Origin: JACRIM01 sp038042195
GTDB taxonomy: Bacteria; Planctomycetota; Phycisphaerae; UBA1845; UTPLA1
Assembly (NCBI GenBank): GCA_038042195.1
Contig: JBBTET010000060.1
Span: forward strand, 25,271 to 89,270
DNA length: 64,000 nucleotides
Reading direction: 5' to 3'
Part shown: positions 31,742-41,002 of the stretch, in pieces
Position numbering within the stretch: position 1 is the first letter of the stretch
Layout: each line of letters begins with the position of its first letter
Program-made: the position numbers and the translations under genes
Notes under the pieces: generated by a model
Databases searched by the model: none
What the model saw: the letters and a program-made list of their open reading frames with translations, nothing else
Told to the model about the DNA's origin: nothing

Positions 31742-33616
31742 TCATAGTTGTCGCGCCCACTGTTCCATGAATAACAGCGCCCAGAGTTGACTTCCGAAGT
31801 CGATCCACGGTCTGCGTTGGGCGTTTAGCGTCCATTTCAAACCCGATCGATCCAATATCCCTCGTTGAACGAGTGAGCCATTCATAAGCAAATCGGCGGT
31901 CTGATCGAGCAGATCGCGCTTGAACCAACGCCGGATCGGGATGCGAAAACCCATCTTGGGGCGGTAGATCAACTCGGCCGGCACATAGCGTTCGGCGACT
32001 TTTTTGAGCAGATACTTCCGCACGCCGCCACGAATCTTGAGATCATCCGAGAGGCGCGCGGAGAATTCGGTGACGCGATGATCCAGTAGCGGAACGCGGC
32101 ATTCCAAGCTGCAGGCCATGCTGGTGCGGTCCACCTTCATCAGGATGTCTTCGGGCAGATAGGTCGAAATGTCGACGTATTGGGCCCCTTGCAACGGTCG
32201 CCATTTCCGAGACTCGGCGAACTTTTGCAAGTGGTCGAACACATCCGGTCGCTTGGCCGGTCGGTAGTGATGGGAGAGTATTTTGTCGCACAGCCAGTCC
32301 GAGCAAAGGTATTGATGCACGCGGTGCTGCTCTTGTGGGGGCAAGAGCTTCGCGCGATATCGTTTTAAGTATTTGGCTTCGGGTGAAAAGAGTGTGCTTG
32401 AGGATGCGACGATGGCCCGCGCCGTCCACTTTTCAAGTGTTGTCGGGCCTGTTCCGGCATCGACGATCTCCTGATACCGGTTGTACCCGGCAAACGTCTC
32501 GTCTCCGCCATCGCCGGTCAGTACGACCTTCACGCGTTTGCTCGCCACTTCGCATACGCGAAGGCACGCCAGGGCCGACGAATCCGCGAAGGGTTCATCG
32601 AATTGCCGTGCAAGCCGGGCGACGGTCTCCATCGGGTTCAGTCGAACGACTTCTTCAACGTGTTCAGTGTTGTATCGTTCGGCGAGTGTTCGCGCATAGG
32701 GCAGTTGATCAAAGCCGGCTTCTTCAAACCCCACTGAGAATGTTTTGATCCGCCGTCCCGATACTTTCGACGCGAGCGCCACGACGAGCGACGAGTCCAC
32801 TCCGCCGGAGAGCAGGGCACCGACCTCCACGTCGGATTCCATGTGTCCCGTTACGGCGTCATGCAAGAGCGAATCCAATTCGTCGACCGCGGCTGCTTCA
32901 TTCGTGATTGGCGATGCGCCGTAATCAAGTTGCCAGTATTGGCTTGTGGAAAGTTCCAGTTGGTCGCTGATGGTGCGAATAGTCAGTTGGTGAGCGGGCG
33001 GGAGTTTGAAGATGTTTTCAAAGATCGACTGCGAACATGGAACGTATTTCCATCGCATGTACTGGCGGAGGGCAGATGCGCAGATGGCAGGCGTTCGAGG
33101 GAGCAGGGCGAGTATGGCCTTTAGCTCAGAGGCGAAGAGCATCATGCGGCCGTCGAAGTAGTACACCAGCGGCTTGATGCCGATTCGGTCGCGCACGAGG
33201 GTGATGGTGTTTGTGCGCTCGTCGAGGATGGAGATGGCGAACATTCCGGCGAGTTGGTTGGAAAATCCGCCAGGGTCTTCTTCGTAGAGGTGCAGGGCTG
33301 GTTCGCCATCTGATGCGGTGGAGAGCCGGTGGCCCCGGTCCGTCACCATCGTTTGGAGGTCTCGATAGTTGTAGATTTCGCCGTTGTAACAGATTCGGCA
33401 ATCCCCGGTTTCGTTGGCGATGGGTTGATGCCCACCACCGAGGTCGATGATCGATAGGCGCCGATGGGCGAGAAAAGCACGTCGATCTTGGGATATGTAA
33501 AGCCCGCGATCATCCGGGCCGCGATGAGCAAGACAGTCGATGGCCTGGTTGATGCGCGCTTCGTCTTCAAGCAACGCGATTGGTTCGATTGAGATGCCGC
33601 CCAGTATGCCACACAT
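31742..33616 (-). CDS. asnB: Asparagine synthase, glutamine-hydrolysing
   Basis: This 624-residue enzyme has an N-terminal class II glutamine amidotransferase domain with the catalytic Cys at position 2 (MCGILGG) and the HRGPDDRG and YNGEIYN motifs. The synthetase domain has the PP-loop LLSGGVDSSLVVALAS near residue 265 and GDGGDETFAGYNRY near 365. It transfers ammonia from glutamine to an adenylated carboxylate, classically aspartate to asparagine. The ATG at 33616 is fixed by the need for an N-terminal Cys after Met removal. Family members in capsule or exopolysaccharide loci amidate sugars instead, and the GH20-like neighbour leaves that open. Motifs are complete. Confidence 0.92.
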   Translation of the reverse strand: MCGILGGISIEPIALLEDEARINQAIDCLAHRGPDDRGLYISQDRRAFLAHRRLSIIDLGGGHQPIANETGDCRICYNGEIYNYRDLQTMVTDRGHRLSTASDGEPALHLYEEDPGGFSNQLAGMFAISILDERTNTITLVRDRIGIKPLVYYFDGRMMLFASELKAILALLPRTPAICASALRQYMRWKYVPCSQSIFENIFKLPPAHQLTIRTISDQLELSTSQYWQLDYGASPITNEAAAVDELDSLLHDAVTGHMESDVEVGALLSGGVDSSLVVALASKVSGRRIKTFSVGFEEAGFDQLPYARTLAERYNTEHVEEVVRLNPMETVARLARQFDEPFADSSALACLRVCEVASKRVKVVLTGDGGDETFAGYNRYQEIVDAGTGPTTLEKWTARAIVASSSTLFSPEAKYLKRYRAKLLPPQEQHRVHQYLCSDWLCDKILSHHYRPAKRPDVFDHLQKFAESRKWRPLQGAQYVDISTYLPEDILMKVDRTSMACSLECRVPLLDHRVTEFSARLSDDLKIRGGVRKYLLKKVAERYVPAELIYRPKMGFRIPIRRWFKRDLLDQTADLLMNGSLVQRGILDRSGLKWTLNAQRRPWIDFGSQLWALLFMEQWARQL

Positions 33617-33685
33617 GCAGAGGGAACATAGCAGAGCGGAGCATTGTGAGAAAGCGACTGGCGAGAGGCCGCTATACTGCCGACG

Positions 33686-34855
33686 ATGAATGAGATTCCG
33701 CGTGAGCAACAGTTGCCTTTGCTGAAGGCCTTGTCGGTGCGTGGGTTTCATCTCAATTTCGAGAGTTATCAGCTCATAGGGGTGGAAGAAGCGGTTCGGC
33801 TGATGGAGGTCGCTGCGTCGAATCGGATGAATGTGGTTTTGGTGGAGTATGGGCCTCGGTTTCCATTTCAAGCGCACTCCTATCTTCGTGCGGAGAATGC
33901 GTTGTCGATTGCGGAGGTGGAGCGGCTCAATAGCGAGGCGGAGCGTCTCGGATTGGAGGTCATTCCGCTGCAACAGACCATCGCCCATCTGGAGTATGTA
34001 CTTCGTCAGCACCACCACGTGGGCCTGCGCGAGCGAGCCGAGCGGGATAATCTTCTTTGCCCAACGAATCCCGATGCGATGCCGTTAATGAAGTCGTTGG
34101 TGAACGAGGTGCTCGCGCGGCATCCGAACGCGACTCGATTTCACCTGGGCGGCGATGAGGCACGCAAGATCGGTTTCTGCCCGCGTTGCACGTCGCGCCG
34201 ACAGCAATCAGGCATTGGTGAAATCTACGGTCGTCACATGGGCGAGTTAGGGAGGATGCTTCTCGACGGTGGTCGACGGCCGATCATCTGGGATGACACG
34301 CCGTGCGCGTTTCCATCGGCGCTGGATCATCTGCCGAAGGAGACCATTATCAACTATTGGGATTACATCGTGGTGGCTGATCCGACGCCGGTGTTGATTC
34401 CGAGGATGGCGCATATTGACGGTGCGCCGCGTGTGGTGCATGACTGGCGGTGGATGTTGCCCGGTCGGCGGAAAGCGCTGAGCGACGTACAGCGCGGCGT
34501 GATGAAGCACTACTCTCATGCATCGCGGCTGCCCGGTGTTCTCGGTCAGAGATACATGGGGGAGTTCGGCTGCTACCTCGGAGATGCCTTCCCGAGATGG
34601 GTGCGGGCGCTGCCGTATCTGGAGTATTACCAGGATCGCGGGTTCGACGTGATCACCAGCCCGACGGCGATGGGCAACGGCGACATGGTGGACGGGCGGC
34701 CCAACATCGCGCGGTTTGAGGCGAACATCACGACGCACGCCAAACGGTGCAAAGAGAACGGTCGGGCGCTCGGAATGATTACGACGGCTTGGTACAACAT
34801 GCCGCCGGAGATGTTGGTTGATCGACTGATTCTGAGCGCCCGGAGCACATTGTGA
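33686..34855 (+). CDS. GH20-like beta-N-acetylhexosaminidase (hexosaminidase D type)
   Basis: The product is 389 residues long with no signal peptide, so it is probably cytoplasmic. It is a TIM-barrel glycosidase-like protein with the GH20 catalytic pair in FHLGGDEARKIG (about residues 151-162), where Asp-Glu support substrate-assisted hydrolysis of terminal GlcNAc/GalNAc. A CPRC motif follows, as in the hexosaminidase D branch. Other family-like text is VVLVEYGPRFPF, EVIPLQQTIAHLEYVLR and PIIWDDTPC. The N-terminal non-catalytic domain of larger GH20 enzymes is missing, which is normal for this branch. The start ATG at 33686 lies 69 bp from divergent asnB. The stop overlaps the next gene's GTG by four bases. 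Substrate specificity is inferred. Confidence 0.8.
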   Translation: MNEIPREQQLPLLKALSVRGFHLNFESYQLIGVEEAVRLMEVAASNRMNVVLVEYGPRFPFQAHSYLRAENALSIAEVERLNSEAERLGLEVIPLQQTIAHLEYVLRQHHHVGLRERAERDNLLCPTNPDAMPLMKSLVNEVLARHPNATRFHLGGDEARKIGFCPRCTSRRQQSGIGEIYGRHMGELGRMLLDGGRRPIIWDDTPCAFPSALDHLPKETIINYWDYIVVADPTPVLIPRMAHIDGAPRVVHDWRWMLPGRRKALSDVQRGVMKHYSHASRLPGVLGQRYMGEFGCYLGDAFPRWVRALPYLEYYQDRGFDVITSPTAMGNGDMVDGRPNIARFEANITTHAKRCKENGRALGMITTAWYNMPPEMLVDRLILSARSTL

Positions 34856-37794
34856 AGCGTGATGCACTTGCGACAACGGCGGTGACCAGCGCAGTCGGCA
34901 AGGTTATTGAGGAACTGCGCGGCGAATTCTCCGGCGTGATTCGCGATGATCGACTCTATCGCGCGCTGTATGCCACGGATGCGAGTATCTATCAGATCGT
35001 GCCCGACGGCGTGCTGATTCCTCGCACCGTCGAGGACGTGCGGACGGCGGTGCGGACGTGCGCGCGGCATGGTGTGCCGATCACGGCGCGTGGGGCGGGC
35101 ACAGGGTTGACCGGTGGGGCGGTGAATCGGGGGTTGCAACTGGACTGTTCGCGATTCTTGAACAAAATCGTGTCAGTCGATCCACATCTCCGCGTGGCCG
35201 TTGTGGAGCCGGGCGTGGTGTTGGACGAATTGAATGAGGCTGTGAAGGGGCATGGGTTGCACTTCGCGCCGGACGTGGCACCAAGCAGCCGAGCGACGAT
35301 TGGAGGAATGATTGCGAACAATTCGTGCGGGGCGCATTCGGTGACGTACGGACGGACGGTGGATCATGTGTTGGCGCTGCATGTCGTGCTGGCCGATGGG
35401 TCGGATGTGTGGTGGGGGGAGCCGGGGGTGATTTCGGAGTACGGTTTGGCGCAACCCTTGAATGCCTATGCCGTGGCGTGCGAAGAGGCCCTGAGGCGCG
35501 CGGAGCACGACTACGCCGCTGAGATTGAAGCCCGATTCCCGAAGATCCTTCGCAGCAACGGCGGTTACGCGCTGGATCGCCTGCGGGTGAATAACGGGCG
35601 GGTGAATGTGGAGACGGTGCTTTGTGGGAGTGAGGGGACGCTTGGCATTGTGGTAGAGGCAGTGCTGAAGTTGGAGCCGCTACCAAAGTACAAGGGGCTG
35701 GTCGTCGCGCACTTTCACGATCTGCTCGACGCCCTCGCGGCCACGCCGGTCGCGCTGGAGCATACGCCGGCAGCGGTGGAGTTGTTGGACAGCCTGCTGA
35801 TTGACGCTGCGCGAGCGAGCGCGGGATTGTCACGGCAGATTGAGATCATCGAGGGCGAGCCAAAGGGCGTGCTAATTATTGAGTTGTTTGATGATGCCTC
35901 GGCGCGACTCGAATCGCGGTTGCGCGGCGTCGCGGAGGATTTGGCGCGACGTACGACAAGCTACTCGTGCAAGATCGTAGCCGACGAGATGCGGCAAGCC
36001 GATGTGTGGAACGTGCGCAAGGCCGGACTGGGGCTGCTCATGTCGCGGCCCGGCGAGCGGCATCCGTATGACTTTGTCGATGACACGGCCGTCGATCCAT
36101 CGCGGCTGCGCGAATACATCGCCCGGTTTATGGAGGTGCTTCGCGAGGAGGGCGTGGAGGATTCGAGCTATTACGCCCATGCCAGCGTTGGCTGTCTGCA
36201 CGTGAAGCCGGTGCTGAATCTGCGGCGGTTGGAGGACGTGCGACGCATGCATCGGGTGGCGGATCGGATCAGTTCACTGGCGCTGGAGTTCAACGGCAGC
36301 ATGACGGGCGAACATGGCGACGGCATCGTGCGGAGCGAGTGGATTGGGAAAATGTTCGGTGCAAAACTGGTGGAGGCGTTTCGCAAGGTGAAGACCACCT
36401 TCGATCCGCAGGGCATACTCAATCCGGGGAAAATCGTTGATCCGCTCTCGATGACGGAGAACTTGCGATGGCGTCCGGTGGAAGACCACGGCATCGGCAA
36501 ACGCTCGGCCACGCCACTCACGGTTCTCGATTTTTCAACGCATGACGGGATGCTTGGTCTCGCGGAGATGTGCAGCGGCGTGGGGCAGTGCCGACAGAAA
36601 CTCGTTGGCACGATGTGTCCGTCGTATGTGGCCACGGGCGACGAGATGCACACGACGCGGGCGCGGGCCAATGCGCTTCGGATGGCACTTTCCGATACGT
36701 CTTTGCTCACCGGCCTTGACGATCCGGCTCTCGATGAGGTGATGGACCTGTGCCTGTCGTGCAAGGCGTGCAAGACCGAATGCCCGACCGGCGTGGACAT
36801 GGCGAAGTTGAAGGCGGAATGGTTGCATCAGCGAAATGTGCGGCGCGGTGTGCCGATGCGAAGTCGACTCGTCGCCGCGTTGCCGGCCGTCGCGCCGTGG
36901 GCCTGTGGGTTTGCGGCGGTGGTGAATGCGGTCATGCAGTCGACGGTGGTTCGGGCGATGGCCGACGTACTGTTCGGGCTGGATCGGCGTGTGCCGCTCC
37001 CGCGTTTTGTACGGCAAACCTTTCGAGATTGGTACTCGACTCATGTCGGTCGTCATCATGGCGGTCCCTCGGTCTGCCTTTTTGTTGACACGTGGACGAA
37101 TTGTTTCGCCCCACAGATCGGCATCGCTGCCGTGGGTGTGTTGGAGATGTTGGGGTATCGCGTCGTCGTGCCGGAGGCGGTGTGTTGCGGCCGGCCGGCC
37201 ATCAGTAAGGGCCTGCTCACTCAGGCGCAACAGCTGGCACGGCAGAATGTCGCCGCGTTGATCAATTGCGTCGAATCGGGGATGCCGATTGTCTGCCTCG
37301 AACCGAGTTGCGCCTCGGCACTGATTGACGAGTTACCTCAACTGGTGCGAAGCGAAGCGGCCCGTCGGATTGCCGCGTCGACGGTGATGATCGAGTCGTT
37401 TCTGGCTCGTCCTCCTGTGCTCGAGCAATTGCGACAGCTTGCTATGGGGCGTCGCATCGAATCGAAGACCACCGCAGCTCTTTATCACGGGCACTGCCAT
37501 CAGAAAGCGCTGAATGGCACGGTGGACGCGATGACGGTGCTCAGCCACTTTGGCGATACCACCGAAATCAACAGCGGCTGCTGCGGGATGGCCGGGTCAT
37601 TTGGGCATGAGACGGAGCATTACGACGTGGCCCGTGCATCGGGGGAGCATCGGTTGTTTCCAGCCGTACGTTTGCGCGGTTCGGCGCAGGTCGTTGCGTC
37701 GGGCTTTAGTTGTCGGCACCAGATAGAGCATCACACTGGAACAGCGACGCTCCATCCAATTGAATGGATGGCCGCAGTGCTTTCACGGCGCTGA
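34852..37794 (+). CDS. FAD-linked oxidoreductase with Fe-S and CCG domains (GlcD-GlcF fusion type)
   Basis: This 980-residue fusion starts with a FAD_binding_4 domain (about 30-260; PITARGAGTGLTGGAVNRG and ATIGGMIANNSCGAHSVTYGRTVDHV). The FAD-oxidase C-terminal domain (about 270-540; GCLHVKPVLNLR, MTGEHGDGIVRSEWI) comes next. The Fe-S part has a first Cys set MCSGVGQCRQK near 572 and CLSCKACKTECPTG near 635. Two CCG domains (VCCGRPAISKG near 777, SGCCGMAGSFGHE near 908) close it. Such proteins oxidise 2-hydroxyacids such as D-lactate, glycolate or D-2-hydroxyglutarate and pass electrons to a membrane carrier. Start GTG 34852 overlaps the previous stop (GTGA), suggesting translational coupling with the GH20-like gene. 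The substrate is not determined. Confidence 0.9.
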   Translation: MKRDALATTAVTSAVGKVIEELRGEFSGVIRDDRLYRALYATDASIYQIVPDGVLIPRTVEDVRTAVRTCARHGVPITARGAGTGLTGGAVNRGLQLDCSRFLNKIVSVDPHLRVAVVEPGVVLDELNEAVKGHGLHFAPDVAPSSRATIGGMIANNSCGAHSVTYGRTVDHVLALHVVLADGSDVWWGEPGVISEYGLAQPLNAYAVACEEALRRAEHDYAAEIEARFPKILRSNGGYALDRLRVNNGRVNVETVLCGSEGTLGIVVEAVLKLEPLPKYKGLVVAHFHDLLDALAATPVALEHTPAAVELLDSLLIDAARASAGLSRQIEIIEGEPKGVLIIELFDDASARLESRLRGVAEDLARRTTSYSCKIVADEMRQADVWNVRKAGLGLLMSRPGERHPYDFVDDTAVDPSRLREYIARFMEVLREEGVEDSSYYAHASVGCLHVKPVLNLRRLEDVRRMHRVADRISSLALEFNGSMTGEHGDGIVRSEWIGKMFGAKLVEAFRKVKTTFDPQGILNPGKIVDPLSMTENLRWRPVEDHGIGKRSATPLTVLDFSTHDGMLGLAEMCSGVGQCRQKLVGTMCPSYVATGDEMHTTRARANALRMALSDTSLLTGLDDPALDEVMDLCLSCKACKTECPTGVDMAKLKAEWLHQRNVRRGVPMRSRLVAALPAVAPWACGFAAVVNAVMQSTVVRAMADVLFGLDRRVPLPRFVRQTFRDWYSTHVGRHHGGPSVCLFVDTWTNCFAPQIGIAAVGVLEMLGYRVVVPEAVCCGRPAISKGLLTQAQQLARQNVAALINCVESGMPIVCLEPSCASALIDELPQLVRSEAARRIAASTVMIESFLARPPVLEQLRQLAMGRRIESKTTAALYHGHCHQKALNGTVDAMTVLSHFGDTTEINSGCCGMAGSFGHETEHYDVARASGEHRLFPAVRLRGSAQVVASGFSCRHQIEHHTGTATLHPIEWMAAVLSRR

Positions 37795-38047
37795 AAATCC
37801 CATCACTATCACGTCAAATCATGCCGCGCCGCGTGCATCTTCTGCGCTTTTTTGTGCGTTCGGTCGCTGCTCGAATCGGCACGATCCAGTGACTGGGCGG
37901 CATTGTTTCTGTAGCTGTAAGGGCTTTATTGGCAATGTGTTACCGTTGCCTGAGCGGATTGCGAACACGTCCAATTTCGACCCAAGCTCCGCAATCTATT
38001 CGTTCCTCTATTGCGACCAAAGCCCGTGGTGTGCCGCTGGAGATGGA

Positions 38048-38239
38048 ATGACTGCGCGCTGTGACGAACGCCTGTTGAACGACCACGGTGACCACGCGCC
38101 CTCCGCGCCGGTCGACTGGCAGTCGCTCGGCGAGCGGATTCGCAGGGCCGCGATGGCGGCCGCCTCGATGGAGGCCGTGGATCAGCGACAGTCTCGTGAT
38201 GCGTCCAACGCATCGCTCTCGGTGGAATCGGGAACGTAA
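38048..38239 (+). CDS. Small hypothetical protein heading the flagellar gene cluster
   Basis: A 63-residue frame begins at ATG 38048, with GGAG at 38039-38042 five bases upstream. It ends at TAA 38237-38239, three bases before the flgF-like start. The sequence is hydrophilic and Ala/Ser/Asp-rich, with one helix-prone stretch (WQSLGERIRRAAMAAASMEAVDQRQSRD). It has no signal peptide, membrane segment or known motif. The good ribosome-binding site and tight spacing argue that it is expressed with flgF. A role in rod or export control is only guilt by association. The 250 bp before it may contain the operon promoter, but no convincing sigma-54 or FliA-type site was found. Confidence 0.6.
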   Translation: MTARCDERLLNDHGDHAPSAPVDWQSLGERIRRAAMAAASMEAVDQRQSRDASNASLSVESGT

Positions 38240-38242
38240 GAC

Positions 38243-38995
38243 ATGGTGTACGGATTGTGGCAATCAGCAGGCGGCTTGCAGGCCCAGGATTATCGCCAGA
38301 CGGTTCTGGCGAACAACCTGGCCAACGCCGACACGACCGGCTTCAAGGCTGATCGAGTGTCGTTCGTCGAGCGACTCAACGCGGCGCGGTCGAAGGGCGG
38401 GCCTTCCGCATCCGATCTGAGCGGCATGACCGGCGGCGTCTTCGAGGCTCCGCTGTTCACCGACTTTTCCCAGGGGCCGATGATTCCCTCAGACAATCGA
38501 TTCGACCTCGCCGTTCAGGGCGAGGGTTTTTTCAAGGTACAGACGAAGGACGGCGTCCGCGTCACGCGCGACGGCCAGTTGATGATGGACAAGGACGGCA
38601 TGTTGGTCCACGCCTCGACCGGCGGGGCCATGCTCGATGTTTCGGGCCGGCCGATCTTCATCAACTCGACACTGGTGGACAAATTGCGAATCGACGAGAA
38701 CGGGTTGATTCGTCAGAACGAAGCCATCGCCGGCCAACTGGCACTCGTGGATTTCGCCGAGCCTCAGACACTCGAAAAGGCCGGTCGCAATTTATTTAAC
38801 AGTGACAAGGCCCGACCGACGGCTGCGAAGGGCCAGATTCGGCAGAACTTCACCGAAGGCTCGGGCGTCGAGCCGGTGAAGGAACTTGTCGACCTGATGT
38901 CCGCATCGCGGGCCTATCAACTGAACGCAACGATGATCTCGCTTCAGGATGAATCCCTGGGGCGCGTGGTGAATCAACTGGGCCGCATTAGTTAA
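38243..38995 (+). CDS. flgF: Flagellar basal-body rod protein FlgF-like
   Basis: This 250-residue protein has the FlgE/F/G family layout. The N-terminal ANNLANADTTGFKADRVSF coiled segment comes first, then the central LAVQGEGFFKVQTKDGVRVTRDGQLMMDKDGMLV (about 90-122). The C-terminal VEPVKELVDLMSASRAYQLNATMISLQDE is an amphipathic helix for the rod helical lattice. Members are exported by the flagellar type III system and polymerise in the periplasm. FlgF is the best fit because FlgG follows immediately and the protein is too short for FlgE. The start at 38243 is fixed by the conserved first residues. No cleavable signal is expected. Confidence 0.85.
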   Translation: MVYGLWQSAGGLQAQDYRQTVLANNLANADTTGFKADRVSFVERLNAARSKGGPSASDLSGMTGGVFEAPLFTDFSQGPMIPSDNRFDLAVQGEGFFKVQTKDGVRVTRDGQLMMDKDGMLVHASTGGAMLDVSGRPIFINSTLVDKLRIDENGLIRQNEAIAGQLALVDFAEPQTLEKAGRNLFNSDKARPTAAKGQIRQNFTEGSGVEPVKELVDLMSASRAYQLNATMISLQDESLGRVVNQLGRIS

Positions 38996-39029
38996 TTGAA
39001 GGATCGGGCGACTTTGCCCGTGGAGTGAT

Positions 39030-39839
39030 ATGGGTATTCAGGCGTTGTACACCGCTGCGACCGGCATGAAGGCGACCGACACGAAGCTCAACGTGGTCGC
39101 CAACAATCTGGCCAACGTCGAGACTGTCGCGTTCAAGCGATCGCGCGTGAACTTCGAGGACATCCTCTATCGCACGCTTGAGGAGCCGGGCCTGCGATCG
39201 TCGCTCGAACAGCCTCTGCCCACCGGAATGCAGGTCGGACTTGGCACGCAAATCTCGGGGACGCAGCTCAACTTTGAGCAAGGTGCCTTGGACAACTCCG
39301 GCCAACCGCTCGACCTCGCCATCGAAGGAGACGGCTTTTTTCAGGTACAGGCGTTTATCGATGGGCAGGAACAAACCGTCTACACCCGCGCCGGCAACTT
39401 CACGAGAAATGCCAATGGTGAGGTCGTACTCGGCAATAGCATCGGCGCGCGCTTGGAGCCGTCGGTCACGCTGCCTCAGGACACCGTCGAGATTCAGATC
39501 GGTCAGAACGGCCTTGTGCAGGTTCGGAGCACCGGAGCGACTGCGTTTCAGGATGTCGGCCAGATCCAGTTGGCCCGCTTTGTGAATGCGTCCGGGTTGA
39601 AGCAGCTTGGAAAGAACCTTTATCAGGCGAACGACGCGTCCGGCCCGCCGATTCAGGCAAATCCGACGCAGGATGGCACGGGCAGCATCCTTCAGGGGAA
39701 TCTCGAATTATCGAATACCGATCCGGTGCGAGAGCTGGTCGAGCTGATCCGCACGCAGCGGTCGTTTGAATTGAACTCGCAGTCGCTGCAAAGCGCGGAT
39801 CAGACGCTGCAAACCGTGAACAACCTTAGGAGGTTCTAG
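39030..39839 (+). CDS. flgG: Flagellar distal rod protein FlgG
   Basis: The product is 269 residues long. The N-terminus (MGIQALYTAATGMKATDTKLNVVANNLANVETVAFKRSRVNFEDI) is nearly diagnostic of FlgG. LDLAIEGDGFFQV lies near residue 95, and the C-terminal DPVRELVELIRTQRSFELNSQSLQSADQTLQTVNNLR completes the coiled-coil pair. It forms the distal rod through the P and L rings and is exported by the flagellar apparatus. A GGAG stands just upstream of ATG 39030, and 34 bp separate it from flgF. Length is standard (about 260 residues). Confidence 0.95.
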   Translation: MGIQALYTAATGMKATDTKLNVVANNLANVETVAFKRSRVNFEDILYRTLEEPGLRSSLEQPLPTGMQVGLGTQISGTQLNFEQGALDNSGQPLDLAIEGDGFFQVQAFIDGQEQTVYTRAGNFTRNANGEVVLGNSIGARLEPSVTLPQDTVEIQIGQNGLVQVRSTGATAFQDVGQIQLARFVNASGLKQLGKNLYQANDASGPPIQANPTQDGTGSILQGNLELSNTDPVRELVELIRTQRSFELNSQSLQSADQTLQTVNNLRRF

Positions 39840-39877
39840 TCGGCCGGTAACGGGGTAAGGACGGCGGAGACGTCAGG

Positions 39878-41002
39878 ATGAACGAAAAACGACATGGATG
39901 TTGGTGGACGGCTGCGGCGGCGCTGATGGCGTTGGGCGCGGCCGACGCCGCGCGCGCGGGTGAGATTCGCATCTGGCCCACGGCGGTCGTGTCGGCGGAA
40001 TCGGTTCGCCTCGCCGACGTGGCCCAGGTCATCGGCTTTGATGAGGAACGTTCGCGGGTGATCCGTGAGATGTCGGTTTCGGCTTCACCGCGTGAAGGCG
40101 GGGAGCTGCAAATCGGGGCGACGGAGATCAACGCATCACTCTCGGAGGCGGGAGTCAATCTTGCGGATGTCAATTTGCTGGGGGCGTCGCGCTGCCGAGT
40201 GACGCGGCCGCGACACGAGTATGGCTCCACGCTGACCGTGCGGCCATTGCAGAAGTCCGGCCCGGCCATTCATCAACCGCAGGTGGTGCGTACGGCATCG
40301 TCAACTCCTGCCCAGGGTGTTTCAGCGAATACTCTTGAATCCACGCTTAAGCAATTCATCACGGCCCGTGTTGGTGAAAAGGGCGGCAAGGTTGACGTTC
40401 GATTCAGCCCCACCAGCAAGCGCGATTTGCAACTCGATGCCGGGCAGTATCAATTCGACATTCATCCGAAAGGCGAGAGCAAACTCGGTCTTGTGACGAT
40501 CGAAGTCGATGTGAAGGCCCCCGGCGAACAGGCTCGCACGGTGCCGATTATTGCCGAGGTCTCAGTGTCATGCGAGGTGGTCGTCGCCCGACGAGCCATC
40601 AATCGTGGTGAGACCATTGAAGGCCGGCATCTCAAGCTGGAGCAGCGCCGTTTCACGGATTATTCGCAGGTCGGCCTCACCGACGTGTCGGCAGTGGTTG
40701 GGCAACAAGCGCGACAGTTCGTCCGCGCCGGCGAAATGCTCGTCGAGCGCGGCGTCGAAGGGAAACCGCTCGTTCGACGCGGCGACGCCGTCACCATCTG
40801 GATTCGACAGGGGCCGTTGGTCATCAAAGCGAGCGGTCGTGCCCAGGAGTCGGGCATGCTCGGCGAGAAGATCGACGTGGCCCGCGATGGCTCGCGCCGC
40901 AAGCAGGACATCATGGAAGCCGTTGTGACCGGACCGTCCACCGTGACGCTTGGCAATGAACAGCGCGTCGCGTTGGGCACGGAGGGAACTCGGCATGAAT
41001 AG
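39878..41002 (+). CDS. flgA: Flagellar basal-body P-ring formation protein FlgA
   Basis: The product is 374 residues long, with a signal peptide (about 1-28, AARAGEI), so it is periplasmic. The C-terminal half contains the SAF-type domain of FlgA: VVVARRAINRGETIEGRHLKLEQRRFTDY followed by VVGQQARQFVRAGEMLVERGVEGKPLVRRGDAVTIWIRQGPLVIKASGRAQESGMLGEKI, with the closing VVTGPSTVTL. FlgA chaperones FlgI during P-ring assembly. It is longer than the enterobacterial protein (about 219 residues) because of an N-terminal region of about 150 residues, as seen in some other phyla. It overlaps flgH by eight bases (ATGAATAG). Confidence 0.88.
   Translation: MNEKRHGCWWTAAAALMALGAADAARAGEIRIWPTAVVSAESVRLADVAQVIGFDEERSRVIREMSVSASPREGGELQIGATEINASLSEAGVNLADVNLLGASRCRVTRPRHEYGSTLTVRPLQKSGPAIHQPQVVRTASSTPAQGVSANTLESTLKQFITARVGEKGGKVDVRFSPTSKRDLQLDAGQYQFDIHPKGESKLGLVTIEVDVKAPGEQARTVPIIAEVSVSCEVVVARRAINRGETIEGRHLKLEQRRFTDYSQVGLTDVSAVVGQQARQFVRAGEMLVERGVEGKPLVRRGDAVTIWIRQGPLVIKASGRAQESGMLGEKIDVARDGSRRKQDIMEAVVTGPSTVTLGNEQRVALGTEGTRHE

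Noticed and set aside
37871..37960. Possible sigma-54 promoter before the flagellar cluster (CGGCACG near 37877, TTGGCA near 37930)
   Set aside because: Each has a fair -24 half, but the -12 half lacks the GC dinucleotide at the required distance.
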